A stretch of DNA of 8,856 nt from Anaerolineales bacterium (GTDB taxonomy: Bacteria; Chloroflexota; Anaerolineae; Anaerolineales; Villigracilaceae). Positions 1-5,453 of this stretch are shown one piece after another. Below the pieces are notes generated by a model that saw nothing but the letters and a program-made list of their open reading frames with translations, did not search any database and was not told the origin of the DNA. Each line of letters begins with the position of its first letter. The first letter of the stretch is position 1. The stretch is from positions 1-8,856 of the forward strand of contig JAICRQ010000114.1 in the NCBI GenBank assembly GCA_025966435.1, given 5' to 3'. The position numbers and the translations under genes were made by a program.

Positions 1-357
1 CAACAAGAGCTGGAATGAGCTCGAAGGCACAAAGATCGTTTGATATTTACGCGGCAGATCCAGTTTATCCATCTCCTGCTGGTAGACCGTGGGACTCAAG
101 TTTATTTTTTCCGCTTTTTGTTTCAATAACGCTAACATGTCAGGCGAGTTGTCCACGCCGTCAATGTCAATGCCCTGCTGCATGAAATCCAGCAGGATGC
201 GCCCGGTCCCGCAGCCGACATCCAGCACGGGTCCACCATATTTCTTGACGACATCCAAATAAAAGAAACGATCATCCCATGTGGATGTATCGCCGCGGAA
301 CAAGTCCCAGAATTCCGCCATCATGCCGTAGTATTCGTAAGTAGGATTGGTTGACAT
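1..357 (-). CDS. Class I SAM-dependent methyltransferase, N-terminal part (gene leaves window at left edge)
   Basis: This reading frame stays open from an ATG at 357 to the window edge and gives 119 residues. I read it directly from the minus strand. It begins MSTNPTYEYYGMMAEFWDLF and carries SAM-binding motif I as VLDVGCGTG (residues 44-52). An acidic residue ends the next strand in GVDNS (D69), and a motif IV-like strand is TIFVPSSSFQLL (about 107-118). This is the usual Rossmann methyltransferase layout, where the glycine-rich loop holds the SAM methionine part and D69 would bind the ribose. The substrate cannot be told because the C-terminal half is missing. The start is supported by AGGAA 6 nt upstream. 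It is the last gene seen in a minus-strand run behind the carboxylase and four-helix-bundle genes, separated by a 60-nt repeat-bearing gap, so a functional link is not implied. The fold is certain; the specific function is unknown. Confidence 0.85.
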   Translation of the reverse strand, partial: MSTNPTYEYYGMMAEFWDLFRGDTSTWDDRFFYLDVVKKYGGPVLDVGCGTGRILLDFMQQGIDIDGVDNSPDMLALLKQKAEKINLSPTVYQQEMDKLDLPRKYQTIFVPSSSFQLLL

Positions 358-363
358 AAAGAG

Positions 364-368
364 TTCCT
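364..368 (-). promoter_or_regulatory. Ribosome binding site of the methyltransferase gene
   Basis: AGGAA on the minus strand lies 6 nt before the ATG at 357, a normal Shine-Dalgarno spacing. It supports the chosen start and contrasts with the SD-less starts of mccB, thrC and the lipoprotein gene in this window. Confidence 0.5.
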
Positions 369-390
369 AAAGAGAAAGTAAATGGAGGGT

Positions 391-415
391 GAGGAAAGTT
401 GAAAGAGGAAAGACG
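391..415 (+). repeat. Heptamer-type repeat, left of the four-helix-bundle gene
   Basis: The spacer between the four-helix-bundle stop and the methyltransferase start holds a 7-nt-periodic tract: GAGGAAA, GTTGAAA, GAGGAAA, GACG. It contains the exact 12-mer GAAAGAGGAAAG (401-412), also found inside mccB and the phosphatase gene. The segment 402-415 (AAAGAGGAAAGACG) matches the reverse complement of 910-923 in 13 of 14 bases, so the two tracts flank the gene at 418-891 as imperfect inverted repeats. Confidence 0.6.
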
Positions 416-417
416 TG

Positions 418-891
418 TTAAGGGAAAGGTACTTCTGAGTCTAACGAGAGAATTGATGATTGTAGGTTGTATTCTGCCTGTTCTTCGCGAAGGGCATTTT
501 TCCTTTGATGAGAAATCATTGGTGCTAACATACTCACAACACGCGTAATCAACTCCATTCGGTGCTTGATAACTTCAACAGGCAAAACGTGACGCGACTT
601 GTAATACCAGTCTCGGCTTTCTCGCGCCGACCCTAACGAGAATTCGAAAAAGCGAGCGCGATCAAGACCTTTACTTCGGGAATAGCCCTCCGTCAGATTT
701 GCACTAATTGAACCAAGTGAACGATGTAGCTGGTCAGCCACGCCCCACATCAAGTTGTTCTTCGATAAAGCGATAACATCATTCCATCCAATATCATCGG
801 CAAACAGGGCAAGCCTATAGACTTCAAGTTTCCAAATCGGATCGTTAGTAATTTCAGACGGAACAGTACTGAGCCACTCACTATATTTCAT
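418..891 (-). CDS. Four-helix-bundle protein (S23 / 23S rRNA intervening-sequence family)
   Basis: This 157-residue protein has no signal peptide or membrane segment. The family signature is QLHRSLGSISANLTEGYSR (residues 54-72), which corresponds to the QLxRAxxSIxxNIAEG pattern of S23/IVP-type four-helix-bundle proteins. It is followed by the next helix with FFEFSLGSARESRDW (81-95). Members are usually about 110-130 residues; this one has a longer N-terminus and a low-complexity tail after residue 135. The family is known from ORFs in intervening sequences of 23S rRNA and from many free-standing genes of unknown function; it is structurally related to the Avd accessory protein of diversity-generating retroelements. 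No rRNA or reverse transcriptase is seen here. The start at 891 has GAGGG 10 nt upstream (902-906), inside the flanking repeat. It follows mccB by 36 nt and may be co-transcribed. The family call is firm; the cellular role is unknown. Confidence 0.85.
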   Translation of the reverse strand: MKYSEWLSTVPSEITNDPIWKLEVYRLALFADDIGWNDVIALSKNNLMWGVADQLHRSLGSISANLTEGYSRSKGLDRARFFEFSLGSARESRDWYYKSRHVLPVEVIKHRMELITRVVSMLAPMISHQRKNALREEQAEYNLQSSILSLDSEVPFP

Positions 892-902
892 AATCGAACA
901 GC

Positions 903-923
903 CCTCTTTCGTCTATCCTCTTT
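903..923 (-). repeat. Heptamer-type repeat, right of the four-helix-bundle gene; also supplies its RBS
   Basis: Read on the minus strand this is AAAGAGGATAGACGAAAGAG plus G. It matches 1709-1728 inside mccB in 19 of 20 positions and, inverted, the tract at 402-415 in 13 of 14. It occupies most of the 36-nt gap between the mccB stop (928-930) and the ATG at 891. Its end forms GAGGG, the only Shine-Dalgarno candidate for the four-helix-bundle gene. Confidence 0.6.
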
Positions 924-927
924 CTTT

Positions 928-2553
928 TTACATCCTAAACACTCCAAATTCACTCTCTACCACCGGCGAATTCAATATAACTGATAATGCTAGTCCCAGC
1001 ACCTGCCTCGTATCCACTGGATCAATGACGCCATCATCCCACAACCTTGCTGTCGAATAGTATGGATTCCCCTCATGTTCATACTTCTCCAAAATAGGAC
1101 GTTTGAACTCATCGGCGTCTTCCTGTGTCATGGCAGGCTTACCTTCCCGTGCAAGCTGGTCCTGTTTGATGGTGAGGAGCACGTTCGCAGCCTGTTCCCC
1201 TCCCATGACCGAGATGCGGGCGTTGGGCCACATCCACAGGAAGCGTGAGCCGTAGGCACGTCCGCTCATGGCGTAATTGCCTGCGCCGAACGAGCCGCCG
1301 ATGACTACGGTCAGTTTAGGAACGCGGGTGGTTGCCACAGCATGGACCATCTTGGCGCCATCCTTGGCGATGCCGCCCGCCTCGTAATCACGCCCTACCA
1401 TGAAGCCGGTGATGTTTTGCAGGAACACAAGCGGAATTCCTCGCTGGTCACATAGCTCAATGAAGTGCGTCGCTTTGAGCGCGGACTCGCTGAACAAGAC
1501 TCCATTGTTTGCGATGATTCCCACCGGGTATCCATGAATGCGCGCGAACCCCGTTACTATTGTCGTGCCGTAGCGCGCTTTAAACTCGCGGAATTTACTG
1601 CCATCCACAAGGCGAGCGATGATTTCATGCACATCATAAGTCTCGCGGAAGGAGCTTGGCAAAATGCCGTAGATTTCTTCGGAGGGGTAGAGAGGTTCTT
1701 CGGGCGGGAAAGAGGAAAGACGAAAGAGCCAGTTCTTTCCTCTTTCCTCTTTCGTTAAGGTCTCCACAATTTCGCGCAAAATCTCAATCGCATGACTGTC
1801 ATCTTCCGCAAAGTGATCTGCAACCCCCGAGAGCCGCGTGTGGACGTCCGCGCCGCCGAGTTCCTCGGCGGTGACATCCTCTCCCGTCGCGGCTTTGACG
1901 AGCGGAGGTCCCCCGAGGAAGATCGTACCTGTACCTTTGACAATGACCGCCTCATCGCTCATCGCAGGGACATACGCGCCACCCGCCGTGCACGAGCCCA
2001 TCACTGCCGCGATCTGTGGGATTTTCTTCGCAGACATACGCGCCTGGTTGTAAAAGATACGACCGAAGTGATTTACATCCGGAAAGACTTCGTCCTGCAG
2101 AGGCAAAAACGCCCCGCCCGAATCGACAAGATACAGGCAGGGCAGATAGTTCTCTTCGGCAATTTGCTGGGCGCGTAGATGCTTCTTGACCGTCATCGGG
2201 AAATACGACCCGCCTTTGACTGTGGCATCATTAGCGACGATCATCACCTTGCGGTTACTGACGCGCCCAATGCCTGTGACAATCCCCGCGCCGGGACCTT
2301 CGTTATCGTATAAGTCTGTGGCAGCCAGGGCGGAGAGTTCGAGAAAAGGCGAACCAGGGTCGAGCAGGGGATCAATCCGTTCCCGGACGAAGAGCTTGCC
2401 CTGCTCTTCCTGTCGCTTGCGATATTTTTCTCCGCCACCCTCGCGGACGCGTGCGAGGCGTTCTTTCAGTCCGTTGGCTAGGTTTTTGTGATGTTCGGTG
2501 TTTTGTTGGAATTCCGGGGAGGAGGTGTCGATTGAGGAAGAAAGAATTTCCAT
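928..2553 (-). CDS. mccB: Methylcrotonyl-CoA carboxylase-type acyl-CoA carboxylase, beta (carboxyltransferase) subunit
   Basis: This cytoplasmic 541-residue protein transfers the carboxyl group from carboxybiotin to an acyl-CoA, most likely 3-methylcrotonyl-CoA in leucine breakdown (also called liuB). Both crotonase-like halves are complete. The N-half has [17 protein letters not shown] (143-159) and the oxyanion-type GSCTAGGAY (186-194). The C-half has [18 protein letters not shown] (377-394), [11 protein letters not shown] (419-429) and [14 protein letters not shown] (443-456), ending with [10 protein letters not shown] (503-512). These blocks and the length fit MCC beta better than propionyl-CoA carboxylase beta; geranyl-CoA carboxylase remains possible. 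Residues about 266-282 ([17 protein letters not shown]) are encoded by a repeat element in a linker that I recall as shorter in relatives. The enzyme needs a biotin-carboxylase alpha subunit, which is not adjacent. The ATG at 2553 is the only sensible start. It has no Shine-Dalgarno, but a TATGCT hexamer lies 11 nt upstream. Confidence 0.93.
   Translation of the reverse strand: MEILSSSIDTSSPEFQQNTEHHKNLANGLKERLARVREGGGEKYRKRQEEQGKLFVRERIDPLLDPGSPFLELSALAATDLYDNEGPGAGIVTGIGRVSNRKVMIVANDATVKGGSYFPMTVKKHLRAQQIAEENYLPCLYLVDSGGAFLPLQDEVFPDVNHFGRIFYNQARMSAKKIPQIAAVMGSCTAGGAYVPAMSDEAVIVKGTGTIFLGGPPLVKAATGEDVTAEELGGADVHTRLSGVADHFAEDDSHAIEILREIVETLTKEERGKNWLFRLSSFPPEEPLYPSEEIYGILPSSFRETYDVHEIIARLVDGSKFREFKARYGTTIVTGFARIHGYPVGIIANNGVLFSESALKATHFIELCDQRGIPLVFLQNITGFMVGRDYEAGGIAKDGAKMVHAVATTRVPKLTVVIGGSFGAGNYAMSGRAYGSRFLWMWPNARISVMGGEQAANVLLTIKQDQLAREGKPAMTQEDADEFKRPILEKYEHEGNPYYSTARLWDDGVIDPVDTRQVLGLALSVILNSPVVESEFGVFRM
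1708..1756 (+). repeat. Heptamer repeat and hairpin inside the mccB coding region
   Basis: GAAAGAGGAAAG (1708-1719) is exactly repeated in inverted form as CTTTCCTCTTTC (1735-1746), giving a 12-bp stem with a 15-nt loop; further CTCTTTC units continue to about 1754. The tract is in frame and encodes about residues 266-282 of the carboxylase, in a linker between conserved blocks. The same 12-mer occurs at 401-412 and 2973-2984. Confidence 0.6.
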
Positions 2554-2564
2554 GTGGCGAGTTT

Positions 2565-2570
2565 AGCATA
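2565..2570 (-). promoter_or_regulatory. Candidate -10 element of mccB, close to the start codon
   Basis: TATGCT on the minus strand matches 4 of 6 bases of TATAAT, and its 3' end is 11 nt before the mccB ATG. A transcript from it would start only a few bases before the ATG. No Shine-Dalgarno lies in the usual window (a GGAGGGGG run is about 20 nt away). I see no convincing -35. Confidence 0.35.
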
Positions 2571-2692
2571 TTTACCCCCTCCGCCGCTAGCGCGGCACCT
2601 CCCCCAAATCCGACCAAGCTATTTTCATAACAATAAAAGGCAAACTGTCGGATTTGGGGGACTGCGAAGCGTGCCCGAAGGGCAAAGGGTGG
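2571..2692. repeat. Paired inverted intergenic repeat element between mccB and the phosphatase gene
   Basis: TCCCCCAAATCCGAC (2600-2614) and GTCGGATTTGGGGGA (2647-2661) are a perfect 15-bp inverted repeat around an AT-rich 32-nt centre. Each arm continues outward into a G-rich module with its own small hairpin. On the left this is CGCTAGCG (2585-2592), then CCCCCT read on the plus strand. On the right it is GCCC-GAA-GGGC (2673-2683), then AAAGGGTGGGAG. The whole looks like two divergent copies of one palindromic repeat facing each other. The 228-bp spacer 2554-2781 otherwise holds only regulatory-type sequence; I see no supportable gene in it. Confidence 0.55.
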
Positions 2693-2769
2693 GAGTCATT
2701 TCAATTGTTCCAACAATCTCTCTGCCTCATGATACGCCACCTGACATAAGTAGAAGCAAGTCCTGTGTT

Positions 2770-2773
2770 AGGA
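2770..2773 (+). promoter_or_regulatory. Ribosome binding site deciding the phosphatase start
   Basis: AGGA lies 8 nt before the ATG at 2782. It supports that start over an upstream in-frame GTG at 2554, whose extra 76 residues would be translated repeat and spacer sequence. Confidence 0.45.
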
Positions 2774-2781
2774 TTGCGGCA

Positions 2782-3273
2782 ATGAGTTTCAATTTTTCAC
2801 ACATCACCGACGACTTGTTCATTGGCACTACGCCTCTGGCAAGTGATTATGACGGTCTGCGCGAACTGGGGATCCGGCTCATCATCAACATGCGCTTTAC
2901 CCGCAGTCCATTTCCCGATCCGCATCACACGCCAATCCAACTTCTCTGGCTGCGCACGATTGACAGCCCTTTCTTTCCTCTTTCAATCCCCAAGCTAATG
3001 CTCGGGGCGCGGGCGGCGCTCGAGACGATTAACAAGGGCGGCAAGGTGTATGTCCATTGCGCGTATGGACGTCACCGCGGACCGGCGATGGGTTCGTGTG
3101 TGCTGATCGCGCAGGGATATGAACCCGGCGCTGCGATGAGCTTGGTGGCAGATCGCAGGGCAGTCGCGGACCCGTATACGTATTACATCCGTTCGCGTAT
3201 TTTAAAGTTTGCGCAGGAGTGGGATAGGGAAACGAATCTACCGCAGAGTCGCGGAGTGCGCAGAGAGTTCTAA
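2782..3273 (+). CDS. Dual-specificity-type (cysteine) protein phosphatase
   Basis: This is a small cytoplasmic enzyme of 163 residues. It starts MSFNFSHITDDLFIGTTPLAS, typical of compact DUSP domains, and continues with a strand LIINMR (33-38). The probable general acid is D61 (LRTIDSPF). The phosphatase loop HCAYGRHRG (92-100) fits HCx5R with catalytic C93 and R99. After R99 there is G100 where many family members have Ser or Thr, a residue that helps release the phosphocysteine. By family it removes phosphate from Tyr/Ser/Thr residues or other phospho-substrates; the target is unknown. Residues 63-68 (around FFPLS) are encoded by a repeat 12-mer, and the tail after residue 152 (NLPQSRGVRREF) comes from another repeat. 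The gene is alone on the plus strand, divergent from mccB and convergent with thrB. The fold is well supported. Confidence 0.85.
   Translation: MSFNFSHITDDLFIGTTPLASDYDGLRELGIRLIINMRFTRSPFPDPHHTPIQLLWLRTIDSPFFPLSIPKLMLGARAALETINKGGKVYVHCAYGRHRGPAMGSCVLIAQGYEPGAAMSLVADRRAVADPYTYYIRSRILKFAQEWDRETNLPQSRGVRREF
2973..2984 (-). repeat. 12-mer repeat copy inside the phosphatase gene
   Basis: CTTTCCTCTTTC, the exact reverse complement of GAAAGAGGAAAG, lies in a pyrimidine-rich stretch (about 2967-2985). It encodes part of FFPLS, just after the putative general acid D61. It is identical to copies at 401-412, 1708-1719 and 1735-1746. Confidence 0.5.
3243..3265 (+). repeat. GCRGAG short-period repeat forming the phosphatase C-terminus
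   Basis: GCAGAG (3243-3248), GCGGAG (3251-3256) and GCAGAG (3260-3265) recur at 8-9 nt spacing. The tract encodes the last residues, QSRGVRRE, and ends just before the stop. It resembles the CACAAAG tract at 4253-4277 in period and base pattern. Confidence 0.45.
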
Positions 3274-3327
3274 AGGTTTTTTCGTTTCGCCTGCTGGCGG
3301 GACAGTGCAACTGCCCCTATATCAAGA
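3274..3327. other. Convergent spacer with two small hairpins (possible terminator or repeat)
   Basis: Between the phosphatase and thrB stops there are two adjacent stems: CGCC-TGCT-GGCG (3288-3299) and GGG-CAGT with loop GCA against ACTG-CCC (3299-3316, one bulged A). A T-run (3276-3282) lies upstream of them on the plus strand, which is the wrong side for a plus-strand intrinsic terminator and reads as A on the minus strand. Transcription could still end here, but the classic signature is absent. Confidence 0.3.
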
Positions 3328-4239
3328 TTATCTAATTTGGGCTTCTGCCCCGTGATGTGACAGCTTCAAGTGGAAGGTACGTGCTGAATGCCCCGCTCCC
3401 TCGAAGGCACGAGTCATTGCTTCGCCGATGGCTTCCTCGCGTTTTGCGGAGAAGGCAATGATACTGGGACCTGCCCCCGATATCGCCGCAGCCGATGCGC
3501 CGGACTCTTTTGCCGCGTCCATGGCTTCGCGCCCGCCGGGAATTAACCACAGGCGATAGGGTTGGTGCAGGGTATCGGTCATGGCTTTGCTGAGCAGCTC
3601 CAAGTTCCCTGTGCGAAACGCTTCCGTCACCAACACACTCCTGCTGATATTATGTACTGCATCTTTCAGGGTTACCTGCTCGGGTAATGCGGCACGGGCT
3701 TGCTGGGTGGAGAGATGGAAATCCGGAAGGACAACTGTGATGTGGATGGGAGCGTCGTGATTGTCTTCCAGATGGATCCTGTGAGCCAGAACCTTGCCAT
3801 CCTGCACCATCGACGCGACCAGCCCTCCCAATAGCGCGGGCGCGACATTATCAGGATGCCCCTCCAATTCAGTTGCAAGATCTAAGATTTCTGTTTTGGA
3901 GAGCGGCTTCCCCAGCAGGGCATTTGCACCGAGCAGACCCGTCAGTTTGGCGGCGGCAGAGGAGCCCAAGCCAGATGACAACGGGATGCGATTGACACAA
4001 TCGACATGGAACGGGGGGAGTCGTTTGCCAACTAATTCTGCCAGGCGTTGTGCGGAACGGATAATCAAATTGTTTTCCCCGGCAGAAATCCTCTCCCGCC
4101 CCTCCCCATGGACCTGCACTGAGTATTCAATCGCAAGCGTGAAAATGGTCTCGTTCCAGAGGTCCAGAGCAAGCCCTAATGAATCGAACCCGGGTCCGAG
4201 GTTGGCAGATGTGGCGGGAATTCTGATCGTGATGTGCAT
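3328..4239 (-). CDS. thrB: Homoserine kinase (GHMP kinase family)
   Basis: This cytoplasmic kinase has 303 residues, normal for ThrB. It phosphorylates homoserine with ATP to O-phosphohomoserine, the substrate of threonine synthase encoded just upstream. All three GHMP motifs are present: IRIPATSANLGPGFDSLG (5-22), the ATP-binding loop IPLSSGLGSSAA (85-96), and the C-terminal GASAAAISGAGPSIIAFS (247-264). The conserved EGHPDNVAPALLGG is at 126-139. I chose the ATG at 4239 because the protein then begins MHITIRIPATSANLGPG as in relatives; an ATG at 4266 in the same frame would add MCSLCLRFQ, which is only translated repeat sequence. There is no clear Shine-Dalgarno. It lies 97 nt behind thrC on the same strand and is probably in one transcript with it, although the spacer is full of repeat that could fold. 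Function is certain by motif and neighbour. Confidence 0.96.
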   Translation of the reverse strand: MHITIRIPATSANLGPGFDSLGLALDLWNETIFTLAIEYSVQVHGEGRERISAGENNLIIRSAQRLAELVGKRLPPFHVDCVNRIPLSSGLGSSAAAKLTGLLGANALLGKPLSKTEILDLATELEGHPDNVAPALLGGLVASMVQDGKVLAHRIHLEDNHDAPIHITVVLPDFHLSTQQARAALPEQVTLKDAVHNISRSVLVTEAFRTGNLELLSKAMTDTLHQPYRLWLIPGGREAMDAAKESGASAAAISGAGPSIIAFSAKREEAIGEAMTRAFEGAGHSARTFHLKLSHHGAEAQIR

Positions 4240-4252
4240 CTGAAATCTTAAA

Positions 4253-4325
4253 CACAAAGAGCACAAAGGTCACCAAGGTTGGACGAATAACCAGCGAAAA
4301 GCCTTTCCATAGATTTTCCTTTGTG
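4253..4325. repeat. CACAAAG 9-nt-periodic repeat in the thrC-thrB spacer
   Basis: CACAAAG starts at 4253 and 4262, and CACCAAG at 4271, with exact 9-nt spacing. An opposite copy is CCTTTGTG (4318-4325), the exact reverse complement of CACAAAGG (4262-4269). The pair forms an 8-bp inverted repeat around 48 nt and fills most of the spacer 4240-4336. In the mRNA it could fold between the two cistrons and lower thrB expression relative to thrC, or it may simply be an inserted repeat. Confidence 0.5.
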
Positions 4326-4336
4326 GTTAAAAGGTT

Positions 4337-5392
4337 TTATCCTAAGATAACTTCCTCAAGCGCGTCCAATCTTGGCGGGACGATCAACGGTTTTTGCATA
4401 TCGTGTGTGATGATCTCCGGGTCTTTCAACCCGTGACCTGTGCAGATCGCGACCACGCGTTTGCCTTTTACATTCAACGTTCCATGCTCGATTTCCACTG
4501 CCAATCCGGCGAGCCCGGCTGCTGAGGCGGGTTCCACCCAAATCCCTTCGAGCACCGCCAGAGCCTTTTGCATGGTCAGAATCTCTTCATCCGTCGCGGC
4601 GATGATACGTCCATTCGACGCTTCTGCGGCTTGCAGGGCTTGCTCTCCACGGGCGGGCTTGCCGATGCGAATTGCTGTTGCGACCGTTTCCGGATATTCA
4701 ACAGGATGCCCTGCCACCAATGGCGCTGCTCCCGCTGCCTGGACTCCCAAAACTTGCGGCAACCCGGTGGCTTTCATCTCGTCATATTGTTTGAAGCCTG
4801 CCCAGTAGGATGTGATATTACCCGCATTTCCCACCGGCAAACATAACCAATCCGGTGCAGAATCGAGCCGATCACAAATCTCGAACGCGGCAGTTTTCTG
4901 CCCCTCAATGCGATGGGGGTTGATCGAGTTCACCAGGCAGATGGGATGCTTGTTGGTGATCTCGATGACCATCGTCAGCGCATCGTCGAAGGAACCGTCG
5001 ACCTGAATGACTTGCGCGCCGTAGGCGATCGCGCCCGCAAGCTTGCCCGCCGCGACCTTTCCCTGGGGGATCAGCACAATGGACTTCATCCCGGCGCGCG
5101 CCGCGTAGGCTGCGGCAGACGCGGCTGTGTTCCCGGTTGAGGCGCAGATGACCGTCGTCGCGCCGCGTCCCAGGGCTTCGCTGACGGCGGCAGTCATGCC
5201 GCGATCTTTGAAAGAACCAGTCGGGTTAAGCCCTTCATACTTAATGAGAAGCTCAAATCCGCCACCCAGCTCGCGCGATAGACGGTCCGCCTTGATCAAG
5301 GGCGTATTGCCTTCGAGCAGGCTGACCGTCTGTGTGTAATAGGGGAGATCGAGCAGATAACCATATTTGTGAAGTAGTCCCTGGTACGTCAT
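4337..5392 (-). CDS. thrC: Threonine synthase (PLP-dependent)
   Basis: ThrC converts O-phosphohomoserine and water to threonine and phosphate, the last step of threonine synthesis. The protein has 351 residues, matching the short Bacillus-type class. The PLP lysine is K62 in NPTGSFKDRGM (56-66). The substrate loop STGNTAAS is at 85-92, the PLP-phosphate loop PVGNAGN at 186-192, and GHGLKDP at 319-325. The N-terminal SLLEGNTPLIKADRLS (24-39) is also standard. The start at 5392 gives the family's usual N-terminus. The frame stays open upstream to an ATG at 5800, but those 136 extra residues lie antisense to the lipoprotein gene and look non-coding. There is no Shine-Dalgarno; -10-like hexamers sit 6 and 11 nt before the ATG. 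With thrB downstream it forms a threonine operon; homoserine dehydrogenase is not in the window. Confidence 0.96.
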   Translation of the reverse strand: MTYQGLLHKYGYLLDLPYYTQTVSLLEGNTPLIKADRLSRELGGGFELLIKYEGLNPTGSFKDRGMTAAVSEALGRGATTVICASTGNTAASAAAYAARAGMKSIVLIPQGKVAAGKLAGAIAYGAQVIQVDGSFDDALTMVIEITNKHPICLVNSINPHRIEGQKTAAFEICDRLDSAPDWLCLPVGNAGNITSYWAGFKQYDEMKATGLPQVLGVQAAGAAPLVAGHPVEYPETVATAIRIGKPARGEQALQAAEASNGRIIAATDEEILTMQKALAVLEGIWVEPASAAGLAGLAVEIEHGTLNVKGKRVVAICTGHGLKDPEIITHDMQKPLIVPPRLDALEEVILG

Positions 5393-5398
5393 AATCGT

Positions 5399-5409
5399 AG
5401 TGTAGCATA
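5399..5409 (-). promoter_or_regulatory. Candidate thrC -10 region, near-leaderless
   Basis: Minus-strand TATGCTACACT holds two overlapping -10-like hexamers: TATGCT (5404-5409, 11 nt before the ATG) and TACACT (5399-5404, 6 nt before it). A TTAAGT about 18 nt upstream of TACACT is a weak -35. Initiation would fall at or very near the ATG, and no Shine-Dalgarno is present. Confidence 0.4.
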
Positions 5410-5439
5410 AAAATTCATCACCACTTAATTTTCGCCCGA

Positions 5440-5445
5440 TATACT
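5440..5445 (+). promoter_or_regulatory. Candidate lipoprotein-gene -10 element, near-leaderless
   Basis: TATACT (5 of 6 to TATAAT) ends 8 nt before the ATG at 5454, in the 61-bp divergent spacer shared with thrC. A possible -35 (ATCACC, 5417-5422, 17-nt spacer) is weak. No Shine-Dalgarno precedes the ATG. Confidence 0.4.
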
Positions 5446-5453
5446 CTGGCTTG

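Noticed and set aside
418..891. Diversity-generating retroelement accessory (Avd) gene
   Set aside because: The four-helix-bundle family is related to Avd, but no reverse transcriptase or template/variable repeat pair is visible in the window.
1465..2491. Several plus-strand open frames across mccB
   Set aside because: They are antisense shadows of a highly conserved gene with no recognisable domain; the same applies to open frames opposite mutS2, thrC and thrB.
2554..2781. Upstream in-frame extension of the phosphatase from a GTG at 2554
   Set aside because: It would translate the inverted repeat and abut mccB; the DUSP domain starts at 2782 with an RBS.
2727..2804. 25-codon minus-strand reading (MCEKLKLIAAILTQ...) and an overlapping one ending about 2695 (...YHEAERLLEQLK)
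   Set aside because: Both look faintly protein-like and could be a frameshifted gene remnant, but they are too short, overlap the phosphatase start, and cannot be assigned to a family.
3288..3316. Intrinsic terminator of the phosphatase or thrB
   Set aside because: Stems are short and neither strand has a T-run after them; kept only as a low-confidence structured spacer.
4240..4266. Nine-residue extension of homoserine kinase (MCSLCLRFQ)
   Set aside because: It is translated CACAAAG repeat; the family N-terminus begins at MHITIRIPATSANLGPG.
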